Shown piece after piece: positions 10,229 through 19,382 of a DNA stretch of 64,000 nucleotides (position 1 is its first letter; each line of letters begins with the position of its first letter). The DNA is from Thermoproteota archaeon (GTDB taxonomy: Archaea; Thermoproteota; Methanomethylicia; Methanomethylicales; Methanomethylicaceae). The translations under genes and the position numbers were made by a program. The notes beneath the pieces were generated by a model. That model had not been told where the DNA came from and made no database searches. It saw only the letters and a list, made by a program, of their open reading frames with translations. The stretch covers positions 128,809-192,808 of the forward strand of contig JAJHRG010000001.1 of assembly GCA_020832905.1 (NCBI GenBank), given 5' to 3'.

Positions 10229-10276
10229 TTACAACTGAAACTCTCGCCCTTTAGGGCAGGGAGGAGGTCAGATCTG
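10229..10276 (+). mobile_element. IS200/IS605-like terminal hairpin relic
   Basis: TTACAACTGAAACTCTCGCCCTTTAGGGCAGGGAGGAGGTCAG with GCCC-TTTA-GGGC hairpin (10246-10257), like archaeal IS605 right ends; no TnpA or TnpB ORF nearby. Confidence 0.5.
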
Positions 10277-10293
10277 TAAAAATATCAAGAATC

Positions 10294-10310
10294 CTTCTAA
10301 ACGTTAGAAG
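10294..10310. repeat. Perfect hairpin CTTCTAA-ACG-TTAGAAG
   Basis: 7-bp perfect inverted repeat between convergent genes. Confidence 0.7.
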
Positions 10311-10337
10311 TTTTGCTAATATATTAAAAAAGATCCC

Positions 10338-12278
10338 CTACTTAAAAAATAACAATAATATTCTATAGACAATCCCACCTATTGCTATTGCAAATATTAT
10401 TTCAAAAATTGTTATAATTAATGCTTTTTTCCAACCAATTTCTTTTATTAAAGCAGCAATTGTTGATATACATGGTATATAAAACATTGTAACTATTGTA
10501 AAAACAATCATTTGGATAGGACCAAAACCTGGAATTTCTGAAAAATTTGTAGTTCCCAATAATGTTGCAAGCATAATAAGTGTCAATTCTTTTCTTAAAA
10601 TTCCAAAGATTAAAGCTATTCCTGTAACTATTGGTAATCCTAACCATGTAACTGTTATAGGACTTAAAGCTAATGCTATAGGTTCAAGTAAATTAAAAAC
10701 TTCTATTAACTTAAGTATAAAACTTCCAATAATTATTAAAGGAAAAGCTATTTTGATGAATTCAAGTACTCTAAACCATGTTTGCTTCAAAACCGTTTTT
10801 AGGTGCGGCCATCTATAATCATGCATTTCCATAATTAAGCCAATGGGTTCACCTGGTATGACTTTAAATGCTAATCTCCCAAGAATAAAAATTACAATCA
10901 AGTCAAAAATATAAAGTGCTAATGCATATTCAATACCCAAATATTTACCAACAAGACCAAGAATTATTACTGTACGAGCTGCACATGGTACAAGTGTTGT
11001 AACAAAAACAGCAAGAAGTCTTTCTCTTTCAGTTTCCATTATTCTACATCCTAAACATGCTGGAACATTACATCCATAACCAAGAAGTAAAGGAATAAAG
11101 GCCTTTCCATGTAATCCAATTTTATGCATAATATTATCCATTAAAAATGCAATTCTACTTAAGTAACCTGAATCTTCAAGAAAATAAAGAATAATATAGA
11201 ATGGGATAATATATGGTAATGCAATTGTAATACCTGCAATAATTCCTTCCATTATACTCCATGTAAGCTTACCAATAGTTCCTATTCCAAAAATATCATA
11301 AAAGATTGGTTCTAAGTTATAAAAAAATTCATTTAAAAAATCTGAAATACATCCACCTATAATAAAAACAGAATAAAACATTATAATAAGTGAAAAAATC
11401 ATTATGAAGTATCCAGCAACTTTATGAGTTGTAATATTATGAATATATTCTTCAAGTCTTGGTTTTATAGGAGGAACAATCTTTTGTACTTCTCTAGCTA
11501 TACGATTAGCAATTTCATATCGTTCAGCTACTATTACTGTTGAACAACTATGTCCATGAATATTTTCAATTTCCTTTGATAGCTTCTTAGCTATATTAAC
11601 TATTTCAGGATTAATTTTTTCTATTTCTTTTTCTATTTCTTCATCTCCTTCCAATAATTTTATAGCTGTATATCTAGGAGGATACCAATAATTAACTCCT
11701 TCTAACATTTTCACAATTATAGCTATTCTTTCTTCAATTTCTTTTCCATATCTTATAATAATCTTTGGTCTTTCTTTTTTTTCTGCAACTTCAATTGCTT
11801 TTTCTAATAGTTTAAAAATACCTATTCCTTTTATTGCAATTGTTGGAATAACAGGAATTCCTAAAATTTTTTCTAATTTTTCAATATTAATTTCAATACC
11901 CTTCTTTTTTGCCATATCAATTTGATTTAATGCTAAAACAATTGGAATCTCTAATTCTATAAGTTGTAATGTAAGATAGAGATTTCTTTCAAGAATAGAA
12001 GCATCTACAACATTTATTACAACATCTGGTTTTTCAATAGCAATATATTTCCTTGTAATTTGTTCTTCAATAGAAAATGTAGAAAGAGAATAAATCCCAG
12101 GTAAATCAATAATATCAATTGTATATCCTTTAAAATGAAGAGTTCCTTCAGCTTTTTCTACAGTTTTTCCAGGCCAATTTCCAATATGTTGATGTAAACC
12201 AGTTAAGTAATTAAATATAACTGATTTTCCAACATTTGTATTTCCGGCTAAGGCTATATGAAGTTTTTTATTACTCAT
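10338..12278 (-). CDS. feoB: Ferrous iron transporter FeoB
   Basis: GTPase G1 [17 protein letters not shown], gate domains, [17 protein letters not shown]. Confidence 0.95.
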   Translation of the reverse strand: MSNKKLHIALAGNTNVGKSVIFNYLTGLHQHIGNWPGKTVEKAEGTLHFKGYTIDIIDLPGIYSLSTFSIEEQITRKYIAIEKPDVVINVVDASILERNLYLTLQLIELEIPIVLALNQIDMAKKKGIEINIEKLEKILGIPVIPTIAIKGIGIFKLLEKAIEVAEKKERPKIIIRYGKEIEERIAIIVKMLEGVNYWYPPRYTAIKLLEGDEEIEKEIEKINPEIVNIAKKLSKEIENIHGHSCSTVIVAERYEIANRIAREVQKIVPPIKPRLEEYIHNITTHKVAGYFIMIFSLIIMFYSVFIIGGCISDFLNEFFYNLEPIFYDIFGIGTIGKLTWSIMEGIIAGITIALPYIIPFYIILYFLEDSGYLSRIAFLMDNIMHKIGLHGKAFIPLLLGYGCNVPACLGCRIMETERERLLAVFVTTLVPCAARTVIILGLVGKYLGIEYALALYIFDLIVIFILGRLAFKVIPGEPIGLIMEMHDYRWPHLKTVLKQTWFRVLEFIKIAFPLIIIGSFILKLIEVFNLLEPIALALSPITVTWLGLPIVTGIALIFGILRKELTLIMLATLLGTTNFSEIPGFGPIQMIVFTIVTMFYIPCISTIAALIKEIGWKKALIITIFEIIFAIAIGGIVYRILLLFFK

Positions 12279-12541
12279 TATTCTTCAACCTCAACTAGAA
12301 TTCTTTCAGCAATACCTCTACCAAGTGCAAGTCTTGTATCTCTTACAATAATCTCAATAGGTCCATGAAATGGAGCTGACTTTACAACAGTAATTTTTGT
12401 ACCAGGTGTTAAACCCATATCCATAAGTCTTTTTTTAAGACCCCATCTTCCTTGTTCTTTTTCAGAAGGACTATCTATAGAAACAATTATTGCAGTTTCG
12501 CCATTTTTTAATGCAGTTAATGGAAGTATTCTTTTATTCAC
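12278..12541 (-). CDS. feoA: FeoA domain protein
   Basis: SH3-like FeoA: KRLMDMGLTPGTKITVVKSAPFHGPIEIIVRDTRLALGRGIAERI. Confidence 0.92.
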   Translation of the reverse strand: MNKRILPLTALKNGETAIIVSIDSPSEKEQGRWGLKKRLMDMGLTPGTKITVVKSAPFHGPIEIIVRDTRLALGRGIAERILVEVEE

Positions 12542-12554
12542 TTATATCACCTCT

Positions 12555-13226
12555 TTAACATAATTTTTTAACATAAATGATAGAAGCAATCTTATTGCTT
12601 ATTACATGACAGGATTCTTTTATCATTAATGTAATTGATTCATTAATAGAGTTCTTTTCTAGAACTTTTATAATATTACCAGGAATAATGCCTAATTTAC
12701 TTAAATATTGTAATACATCACTATGTTCTTCTACTATTTTAATAATAATACCTTGAGAGCCTATATTGAGCTCTGTTAAAGGAATTGATTCTTCTTCAAC
12801 TATCCTTCCACATTTTGTTGGAATTGGATTTCCATGAGGACATTTTTTTGGATTATTTAAAATTCTCTCTAATGATTTAATAATTTCATCAGTTAGACTA
12901 TGTTCAAGCTTACAAGCAATTTCATGAGCTTTTTCCCATTCTATATTGAGAATATCAGTAAGTAAACACTCAGAAAGTCTATGTTTTCTTATTACTTCAA
13001 TAGCTAATTTACGACCTTTATCTGTAAGTTTAACTCCACGATAAGGTTGATGTACAATAAGTCCTTTTCTTTCTAATAACTTAATAGTATTTGTTACAGT
13101 ACCTGGTACTACTTTCATCATATTAACAATATCTTTTGTTCTAGCTACACCATATCTTTCTTCAAGTTTATAAATACATTCAAGATATTCTTCGATTACA
13201 GGAGTAATTTCTTTAGATGAAGACAT
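12555..13226 (-). CDS. DtxR/MntR-family metal-dependent transcriptional regulator
   Basis: HTH DIVNMMKVVPGTVTNTIKLLERKGLIVHQPYRGVKLTDKG; C-terminal FeoA-like domain; operon with feoAB. Confidence 0.92.
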   Translation of the reverse strand: MSSSKEITPVIEEYLECIYKLEERYGVARTKDIVNMMKVVPGTVTNTIKLLERKGLIVHQPYRGVKLTDKGRKLAIEVIRKHRLSECLLTDILNIEWEKAHEIACKLEHSLTDEIIKSLERILNNPKKCPHGNPIPTKCGRIVEEESIPLTELNIGSQGIIIKIVEEHSDVLQYLSKLGIIPGNIIKVLEKNSINESITLMIKESCHVISNKIASIIYVKKLC

Positions 13227-13250
13227 GTACGAAGACCAAAAATTCTTTTT

Positions 13251-13262
13251 ACGAGAACTCGT
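13251..13262. promoter_or_regulatory. Candidate DtxR-family operator ACGAGAACTCGT
   Basis: Inverted repeat ACGAG-AA-CTCGT just downstream of a TATA-like element upstream of the dtxR-feoA-feoB operon. Confidence 0.5.
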
Positions 13263-13293
13263 ATTTAAATTTTTTAAATAAAAAACTAAAAAT

Positions 13294-13371
13294 TTAGATT
13301 AGTATTGGAGGTCCACATTTAGCTATTTTATGTTTAATTATTCTTAATTTGAACATTTTTTCTATCATCAT
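13294..13371 (-). CDS. Unannotated micro-ORF: MMIEKMFKLRIIKHKIAKCGPPILI
   Basis: 25 codons; Shine-Dalgarno AAAGGTGATC 5 nt upstream of ATG; TATA-like AAATTTATATAT at about 13420-13432 (reverse strand). Confidence 0.5.
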   Translation of the reverse strand: MMIEKMFKLRIIKHKIAKCGPPILI

Positions 13372-13385
13372 TTTGATCACCTTTT

Positions 13386-13466
13386 TTTTCTCACTTTTTC
13401 ATTTTTACAATATGAGAAAGAGATATATAAATTTTTCGCATTATTGAAATTTGTAAAAGTGAGAAA
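13386..13466. promoter_or_regulatory. Divergent promoter region with inverted TTTCTCACTTTT / AAAAGTGAGAAA sites
   Basis: Two 12-nt sites in opposite orientation bracket the promoter of the micro-ORF and abut the TATA (TTTATATAA) of the 13524 gene. Confidence 0.5.
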
Positions 13467-13523
13467 AGTTTATATAATTATTTAGTAATCAAGAAAATAA
13501 CATATAGTAATATTTAATAAGAG

Positions 13524-13931
13524 GTGATAAAGGTGAATAACAAGAAGTATTCAATTAAAATACTATCTGAAAGTAAGATAATTGAAGTTGATTTTAGAAC
13601 TTACTTAAGCTTTGATACTGTAGAAGAAGTACTAAATCAATTAAGAGAATATATTGCTGAAGATTATCGCATTAAAATAATGGGTTATATCAATAGGGAA
13701 TATAACTATATTAAAGCCTTTATGTTAGCTCTTTCACTTTTTGGTAAAGAAGATCGTATAATTTTTGAGAATAAAGCAAAATTTAGTAAAGCTGAAAGAA
13801 GATTGAAAAAAGAAAGGATACAAGAATTAAGACGTATGGGCTATAGTGCAAAACAAATATCAGAAGAATTAGGTGTACCACTGAAAACAATTTATCGTTG
13901 GTTAAAAGAAGAAAGTAAAATAAACTATTAA
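13524..13931 (+). CDS. Hin/resolvase-type HTH DNA-binding protein
   Basis: C-terminal HTH KERIQELRRMGYSAKQISEELGVPLKTIYRWLKEE. Confidence 0.7.
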   Translation: MIKVNNKKYSIKILSESKIIEVDFRTYLSFDTVEEVLNQLREYIAEDYRIKIMGYINREYNYIKAFMLALSLFGKEDRIIFENKAKFSKAERRLKKERIQELRRMGYSAKQISEELGVPLKTIYRWLKEESKINY

Positions 13932-13990
13932 GTAAAAAGACTAAAAATATTTAAATAATAATTTAAAAAGAAGTATTTGAGGTCTTCTTT

Positions 13991-14743
13991 ATGAGTGATA
14001 GAGTTGATGTTGGAATACCAGGGATGAATGAATTACTTAATGGTGGATTACCTAAAAGAAATATAGTTTTATTATCTGGAGGACCTGGAACTGGTAAATC
14101 TATTTTTGGTCAACAATTTCTTTATGCTGGATTTAAACTTGGTGAGCCTGGTGTTCTTGTAACTTTAGAAGAACATCCAGTTCAAGTTAGAATTAATATG
14201 GATAGATTTGGTTGGGAACCTAAAAAGTATGAACAAGAGGGAAAATTTGCAATTGTAGATGCTTTTACTTCTGGTGTTGGAGAATCAGCAAAAAGAGAAC
14301 GTTATGTTGTAAAGGATCCTGATGATGTACCAAGCTTTTTAGATGTAATAAAACAAGCAATTACTGATTTAAATGCAGAAAGAGTAGTAATAGATTCTGT
14401 TTCAACACTCTATATGACTAGACCAATGCAAGCACGATCAACAATAATGCTTATAAAAAAAGTTTTAGCTGGTCTTGGTTGTACAGGTTTTCTTATTTCA
14501 CAAGTAAGTGTAACAGATAGAGGATTTGGTGGTCCTGGTGTTGAACATGCTGCTGATGGAATTATTAGACTTGATTTAGATGAGTTTCAAGGTGAACTTA
14601 AACGTTCAATAATTATTTGGAAAATGCGAGGAACAGGACATTCTATGAAAAGACATCCTTTTGAAATAACAAGTAAGGGAATAGTTATATATCCAGATAA
14701 AACTGTAAAAATTACATCTAGAGGATTTTTTGAAGGAAGCTAA
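13991..14743 (+). CDS. KaiC-like RecA-superfamily ATPase (single domain)
   Basis: Walker [33 protein letters not shown]. Confidence 0.88.
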   Translation: MSDRVDVGIPGMNELLNGGLPKRNIVLLSGGPGTGKSIFGQQFLYAGFKLGEPGVLVTLEEHPVQVRINMDRFGWEPKKYEQEGKFAIVDAFTSGVGESAKRERYVVKDPDDVPSFLDVIKQAITDLNAERVVIDSVSTLYMTRPMQARSTIMLIKKVLAGLGCTGFLISQVSVTDRGFGGPGVEHAADGIIRLDLDEFQGELKRSIIIWKMRGTGHSMKRHPFEITSKGIVIYPDKTVKITSRGFFEGS

Positions 14744-14754
14744 GGTGAGAAATA

Positions 14755-15264
14755 ATGAGTGAAATAGAGGTTCCATTAAAACCATTAGGAAGAGAAGATA
14801 TACAAAAGCTTGAAGCAGTTCTTCTTTTAGCAACAGTTTCAAGAAAAGATGTAATTGAAAAAATGAGAAGTGGTGATCCAAAAGATCGTATAACATGGAT
14901 AGACTCATTAGCTGTTGCAGCAGGAGCACTTGCTAGAGAAAAAGCTGGAATGAGTACTTCAAGAATAGCTGATGAGCTTGGTAGAGGTGAACAAACTATT
15001 AGAGCACATTTAACAGGAAAAACTGAAGCTGGAAAACTTGTAAGAGAAACATATGAAATGCTATTAAAAGGTGAAAAAGTTCTCTCATTCATATTTAGAG
15101 AAACTGAGATTTCATCAAAAGAGGAAATTGAAAAATTAAAAGCTGAAATTGAAAAAGAAAGAAAAGAAAAAAATGAATTACAAGAAAAACTTAATAAAAT
15201 ACAAAATAAGCTTGAAAATACTATTAAAGTACTAGAACAAATTTTATCTCAACTTAAGGCTTAG
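14755..15264 (+). CDS. HTH regulatory protein with C-terminal coiled coil, partner of KaiC-like ATPase
   Basis: REKAGMSTSRIADELGRGEQTIRAHLTGKTEAGKLVRETYE; coiled-coil tail; 11 bp after the KaiC-like gene. Confidence 0.7.
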   Translation: MSEIEVPLKPLGREDIQKLEAVLLLATVSRKDVIEKMRSGDPKDRITWIDSLAVAAGALAREKAGMSTSRIADELGRGEQTIRAHLTGKTEAGKLVRETYEMLLKGEKVLSFIFRETEISSKEEIEKLKAEIEKERKEKNELQEKLNKIQNKLENTIKVLEQILSQLKA

Positions 15265-15370
15265 TAGTAATTAACTTTTTTATACAATAATTCTTTATAA
15301 TCAAAAAAGATTAATTATACTATTTTTTTACTAGTAAATCTTTTTTATTTCTTTATTAAGAAATATTAGT

Positions 15371-15811
15371 TTGGAGATATATTTGAAAAAAGAAAAATCT
15401 GCTGGATTTTTAATATTTAGAAGAGAAAATAATACAATAAAATACTTATTCTTAAAATCAAAAGGAAGATATGATATACCAAAAGGAATTCAAGAAGTAG
15501 GAGAAAGTGAATTTGAGGCTGCATTAAGAGAATTAAAAGAAGAAACTGGAATAAATGAAGTAAAAATAGTTCCATTATTTAAAAAGAAGATTGAATATTT
15601 CTATAGATTAGGAAAAGATAATATAAAGAAAGAAGTAGTATACTTTCTTGGAGAAGTTAATACAAGTGAAATAAAAATCTCAAAAGAACATAATGGTTAT
15701 GAGTGGTTAACAAAAGAAGAAGTACTTTCAAAAGTAAAGTATGAAAATATTAAAAAATTAGTAGAAGAAGCTGAGAACTATATTAAGAATCTTAATAAGA
15801 AAAATGTTTAG
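15371..15811 (+). CDS. NUDIX hydrolase
   Basis: Nudix box GIQEVGESEFEAALRELKEETGI. Confidence 0.85.
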   Translation: MEIYLKKEKSAGFLIFRRENNTIKYLFLKSKGRYDIPKGIQEVGESEFEAALRELKEETGINEVKIVPLFKKKIEYFYRLGKDNIKKEVVYFLGEVNTSEIKISKEHNGYEWLTKEEVLSKVKYENIKKLVEEAENYIKNLNKKNV

Positions 15812-15854
15812 ATTTTAGTCAATTTTAATTACTAGAAGATATATTACTTTAATT

Positions 15855-17009
15855 ATGGATTATGAAATATCTGTATTAGAGAAACTAATTGAAATTGATA
15901 CAGATGTTACTACAAAGAAAAATTATTTTAAGTGTGCATTGTTAATAAAAGAAATGTTAGAAGAATTAAATTTAGAAGTAAAATTTTTTGATCCTGAATT
16001 TGATGATGGAATAAAAAGACCTAGTGTTATGGGTTATTTAGATTCCTCTTCTGATTATACTATTGGCTTTTTTGCACATTATGATGTTGTTCCTGCTGGA
16101 ACTGGTTGGACAAAACCTCCATTTAAACTAACAATTGAAAATGATAAAATATTTGGAAGAGGTGCTGCAGATGATAAAGGATCTATAGCTGCTATACTTG
16201 GAGCATTAAGAATAATAAAAAATAATTCTCGTTTTAATATAATGGTTGTTTTTTCTCCTGAAGAAGAAGTTGGTGGAGAACTTGGTCTGGGATATATTAT
16301 AGAGAATTATGATATTAAACCAGATTTTGGTATAATTGTAGATTCCTCACCTGATATAATTTCTATAGGAGCAAGTGGTATTGTAAGAGGTGAAATTAGA
16401 GTAATAGGAAAACAAGGACATGCAGGTTATCCTCATTTAGCAATTAATCCAATACATGAGCTATCATATATTATTAATGAATTTAAAACTTTTATAAAAA
16501 TGAGAGAAAATAAGCAATCTATTTGTAATGCTCCTCCTGGATCTTTAAAAGAAAAAGTATGGGGACGTTTTTCTTTTACAATGATTGGTGGAGGTATAAA
16601 GGAAAATGTAATTCCAAATGAAGCATGGGCAAAATTTGATATGCGATTAATACCTGAAGAAAATCCAGAAGAGGCAATTAATGAACTTCATAATTTTATA
16701 AAAAGCATAAAAATAAATGGAAAGATTTTACTTTCAATTGAAAAGATAGATAGAGGTTATTTAACAAATCCATCTAATTCTTTTGTTCAAATGTTTATTG
16801 AGGCAACAAAAAAAGTATTTGGAAAACCTCTTCCATTAGCAGCTTCTCTTGGAGGAAATGATGGAAGATTCTTAGCTGAGAAAGGTATTCCTGTTATTGC
16901 TTATGGAGTAATAGCTAATGATACAAATTTTCATGGGATTGATGAATTTGTATACATAAGAGATTTAAAAAATGTAAGAGATGTATTTGTAGAATTTTTA
17001 AGAGGATAA
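15855..17009 (+). CDS. M20-family metallopeptidase
   Basis: GFFAHYDVVPAGTGW, GRGAADDKGSIAAI, FSPEEEVGGELG. Confidence 0.88.
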   Translation: MDYEISVLEKLIEIDTDVTTKKNYFKCALLIKEMLEELNLEVKFFDPEFDDGIKRPSVMGYLDSSSDYTIGFFAHYDVVPAGTGWTKPPFKLTIENDKIFGRGAADDKGSIAAILGALRIIKNNSRFNIMVVFSPEEEVGGELGLGYIIENYDIKPDFGIIVDSSPDIISIGASGIVRGEIRVIGKQGHAGYPHLAINPIHELSYIINEFKTFIKMRENKQSICNAPPGSLKEKVWGRFSFTMIGGGIKENVIPNEAWAKFDMRLIPEENPEEAINELHNFIKSIKINGKILLSIEKIDRGYLTNPSNSFVQMFIEATKKVFGKPLPLAASLGGNDGRFLAEKGIPVIAYGVIANDTNFHGIDEFVYIRDLKNVRDVFVEFLRG

Positions 17010-17014
17010 AAATA

Positions 17015-18112
17015 ATGAAACCATACATAGTTATTGCATCAATTCATCCTCTTTTAAATTTAAATAAGAAAGAATTAATGGACAATTCAGTAAAATTAAT
17101 TATAATTGACGAAGGGGATCAATTAATTAGAGATGAGAATGATAAAATATTAAAAGATATTGAAAAAACATATTATGGACCTGTTGAGAGAAAAAATTGG
17201 TTTAAAGAAAGATTTGGTCAATCTTATGAAAAATATGCATCAATAATTCCAGAAAGAGCTCATGCTGAAACAAGCTTTGGTTTTCTTGTAGCATATGAAG
17301 AAGGAGCAGATTTTATAATTGAATTAGATGATGATGTTTTCATAAATGAAGGATTTATAAATGAGCATAAAAATAATTTATTTGAAGAAACAGGTGAAAC
17401 AGTATATTCTAAATCCAAATGGTATAATACAATAGATCTTTTAATATTAAATAATTCTTCATTAAGATGTTTTCCAAGAGGTCATCCGTATTCACCTGAA
17501 GCAAGAATTGAAAATTACATATGGATCAATAAAGGAGGAAAATGTGTTCTTAATATGGGATATTGGCTTGGAGATCCAGATTTTGATGCTCTTACTATAT
17601 TATATCATAGTGGAATGAATGGAAAATGTGAAATAAAAAGTATAGGAATAAAGAAGAATAAAGTAATTGTTGGAAAAGGAACATTTTTTGCAATTTGTAG
17701 TATGAATACATCATTTATTCCTAAAATTATTCCAGCTTTTTACCAATTATATATGAATTATATGGGGATAGATAGATTTGATGATATTTGGTCAGGATTA
17801 TTCTTAAAACGTATTGCTGATTACTTAGGAGATAATATTTGTATTGGAAAGCCTTTAGCTTTTCATAATAAGAGACCAAGAAGTACATTTGATGATTTAA
17901 AGAAGGAACTAAATGGTATGATACTAAATGAGTGGATTTGGAAAGCAATTGATGATGATATATCAGGAAATAGTTATGCTGATGCATATCTTTCACTTAC
18001 AGATTTATTAGAATCAAAAATAAAAGAACTTGATGATAATTTCATTAATTTTATGAAAGTACAAATAAAAAATATGAGATTATGGGTTGAAATAATAGAT
18101 AAAATATCATAA
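17015..18112 (+). CDS. Reversibly glycosylated polypeptide / GT75-like protein (UDP-arabinopyranose mutase family)
   Basis: ELDDDVF; NMGYWLGDPDFDALT; CSMNTSFIPKIIPAFYQLYMNYMGIDRFDDIWSGLF. Confidence 0.75.
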   Translation: MKPYIVIASIHPLLNLNKKELMDNSVKLIIIDEGDQLIRDENDKILKDIEKTYYGPVERKNWFKERFGQSYEKYASIIPERAHAETSFGFLVAYEEGADFIIELDDDVFINEGFINEHKNNLFEETGETVYSKSKWYNTIDLLILNNSSLRCFPRGHPYSPEARIENYIWINKGGKCVLNMGYWLGDPDFDALTILYHSGMNGKCEIKSIGIKKNKVIVGKGTFFAICSMNTSFIPKIIPAFYQLYMNYMGIDRFDDIWSGLFLKRIADYLGDNICIGKPLAFHNKRPRSTFDDLKKELNGMILNEWIWKAIDDDISGNSYADAYLSLTDLLESKIKELDDNFINFMKVQIKNMRLWVEIIDKIS

Positions 18113-18116
18113 ATTT

Positions 18117-18590
18117 TTAGAACAATCTTAGTTTAAAGATTCCTAATGTCATAATAGTTATTATAAATATAGCTATAATTAATCCAATAAATATTGCAAA
18201 AAAAGCTTTCTTTGGATTAATTCCAAATATGTATGCAATAATACTTCCAGTCCAAACACCAGTAGCTGGAAGGGGTATTGCTATAAACATAGTAAGTCCT
18301 AAAAATCCATATTTTTCAATTAATTTTTTACTTCTTTTTCTTAAATTATTAATATATCTTATGAATAATTTCTTTATGATGTTTTCATTATTAAAACTCA
18401 TTATCCACTTTTCTATTTTATTCATAATAACGAAAATTAATGGTGCTGGAATAATGTTTCCTATAATTGATAGAAGTATTACTGTAAATAAATCAACTCC
18501 ATTTATTATGCCATAAGGTATAGACACTCTACTTTCTGCTACTGGTAATAAAGCCAAAATTATAATATTTAAGTATATATCATTACTCAT
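18117..18590 (-). CDS. COG2426-like small integral membrane protein
   Basis: LLPVAESRVSIPYGI near the N-terminus and YGFLGLTMFIAIPLPATGVWTGS. Confidence 0.8.
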   Translation of the reverse strand: MSNDIYLNIIILALLPVAESRVSIPYGIINGVDLFTVILLSIIGNIIPAPLIFVIMNKIEKWIMSFNNENIIKKLFIRYINNLRKRSKKLIEKYGFLGLTMFIAIPLPATGVWTGSIIAYIFGINPKKAFFAIFIGLIIAIFIITIMTLGIFKLRLF

Positions 18591-18647
18591 AATTTGTTAA
18601 TAATTTCAGAAAATAAAAAATATAATACTTTCTACTTAGAATATCAT

Positions 18648-19382
18648 ATGCGAAGTATAGTTTTAGCTGGTGGTTATGCAAAACGATTATGGCCATTAAC
18701 ACTAGATAAGCCAAAACCCTTATTGCCTTTGGGAAATAAGTGTATATTAGATTTTATTATATCAAAGTTAATGGAAGTTGATAATTTAGAAGAGATAATT
18801 ATATCTACAAATAAGAAGTTTGAAGATCACTTTATTAATTGGTTAAATGAAAGAAATTATAAGAAAATATCAATAATTTCTGAACCATCAACAAGAGAGG
18901 AGGAGAAACTAGGTCCAATAAGTGCTATATGGGAGATTGTAAAAAATAAACCAGAAGATTACATAATTATTGCTGGAGATAATATTTTTTCAGTCTCTTT
19001 AAAGGAAATGGTAGATTTTTATAAAAAGGTAAAATCACCTGTTGTTGCATTATTTGAAATGGACAATATAGAGTTAGTAAAACAATATGCATGTGTATCT
19101 ATTGGAAAAGACTCAAGTATAATTGATTTTGAGGAAAAACCAAAAGTACCTAAAACATGTCTTGTAGCTACATGTATATATATACTACCATGGAGTAGCT
19201 TATCAAAAATTGAATATTATTTAAAAACAGGTAATCCTCCAGATCCTATTGGAAAATTCATAGAGTGGCTTAGTAAAAATGAAAAAATTTATGGATTTAA
19301 ATTTAAAGGATATTGGTATGATATTGGTTCTTATGAGTCTTATATGAAAGCAAAAGAATTCTTTAATAAATTATTATTTTGA
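18648..19382 (+). CDS. Sugar-phosphate nucleotidylyltransferase
   Basis: MRSIVLAGGYAKRLWPLTLDKPKPLLPLGNKCILDFI; start refined from ORF 18594 to ATG 18648. Confidence 0.85.
   Translation: MRSIVLAGGYAKRLWPLTLDKPKPLLPLGNKCILDFIISKLMEVDNLEEIIISTNKKFEDHFINWLNERNYKKISIISEPSTREEEKLGPISAIWEIVKNKPEDYIIIAGDNIFSVSLKEMVDFYKKVKSPVVALFEMDNIELVKQYACVSIGKDSSIIDFEEKPKVPKTCLVATCIYILPWSSLSKIEYYLKTGNPPDPIGKFIEWLSKNEKIYGFKFKGYWYDIGSYESYMKAKEFFNKLLF

Noticed and set aside
13365-13371. ATGATGA on the minus strand as a C/D-box sRNA C box
   Set aside because: No CTGA D box at suitable spacing; the site is better explained as the micro-ORF start
14606-15092. Minus-strand ORFs of 107 and 124 aa
   Set aside because: Antisense to the KaiC-like and HTH genes, whose families are recognisable
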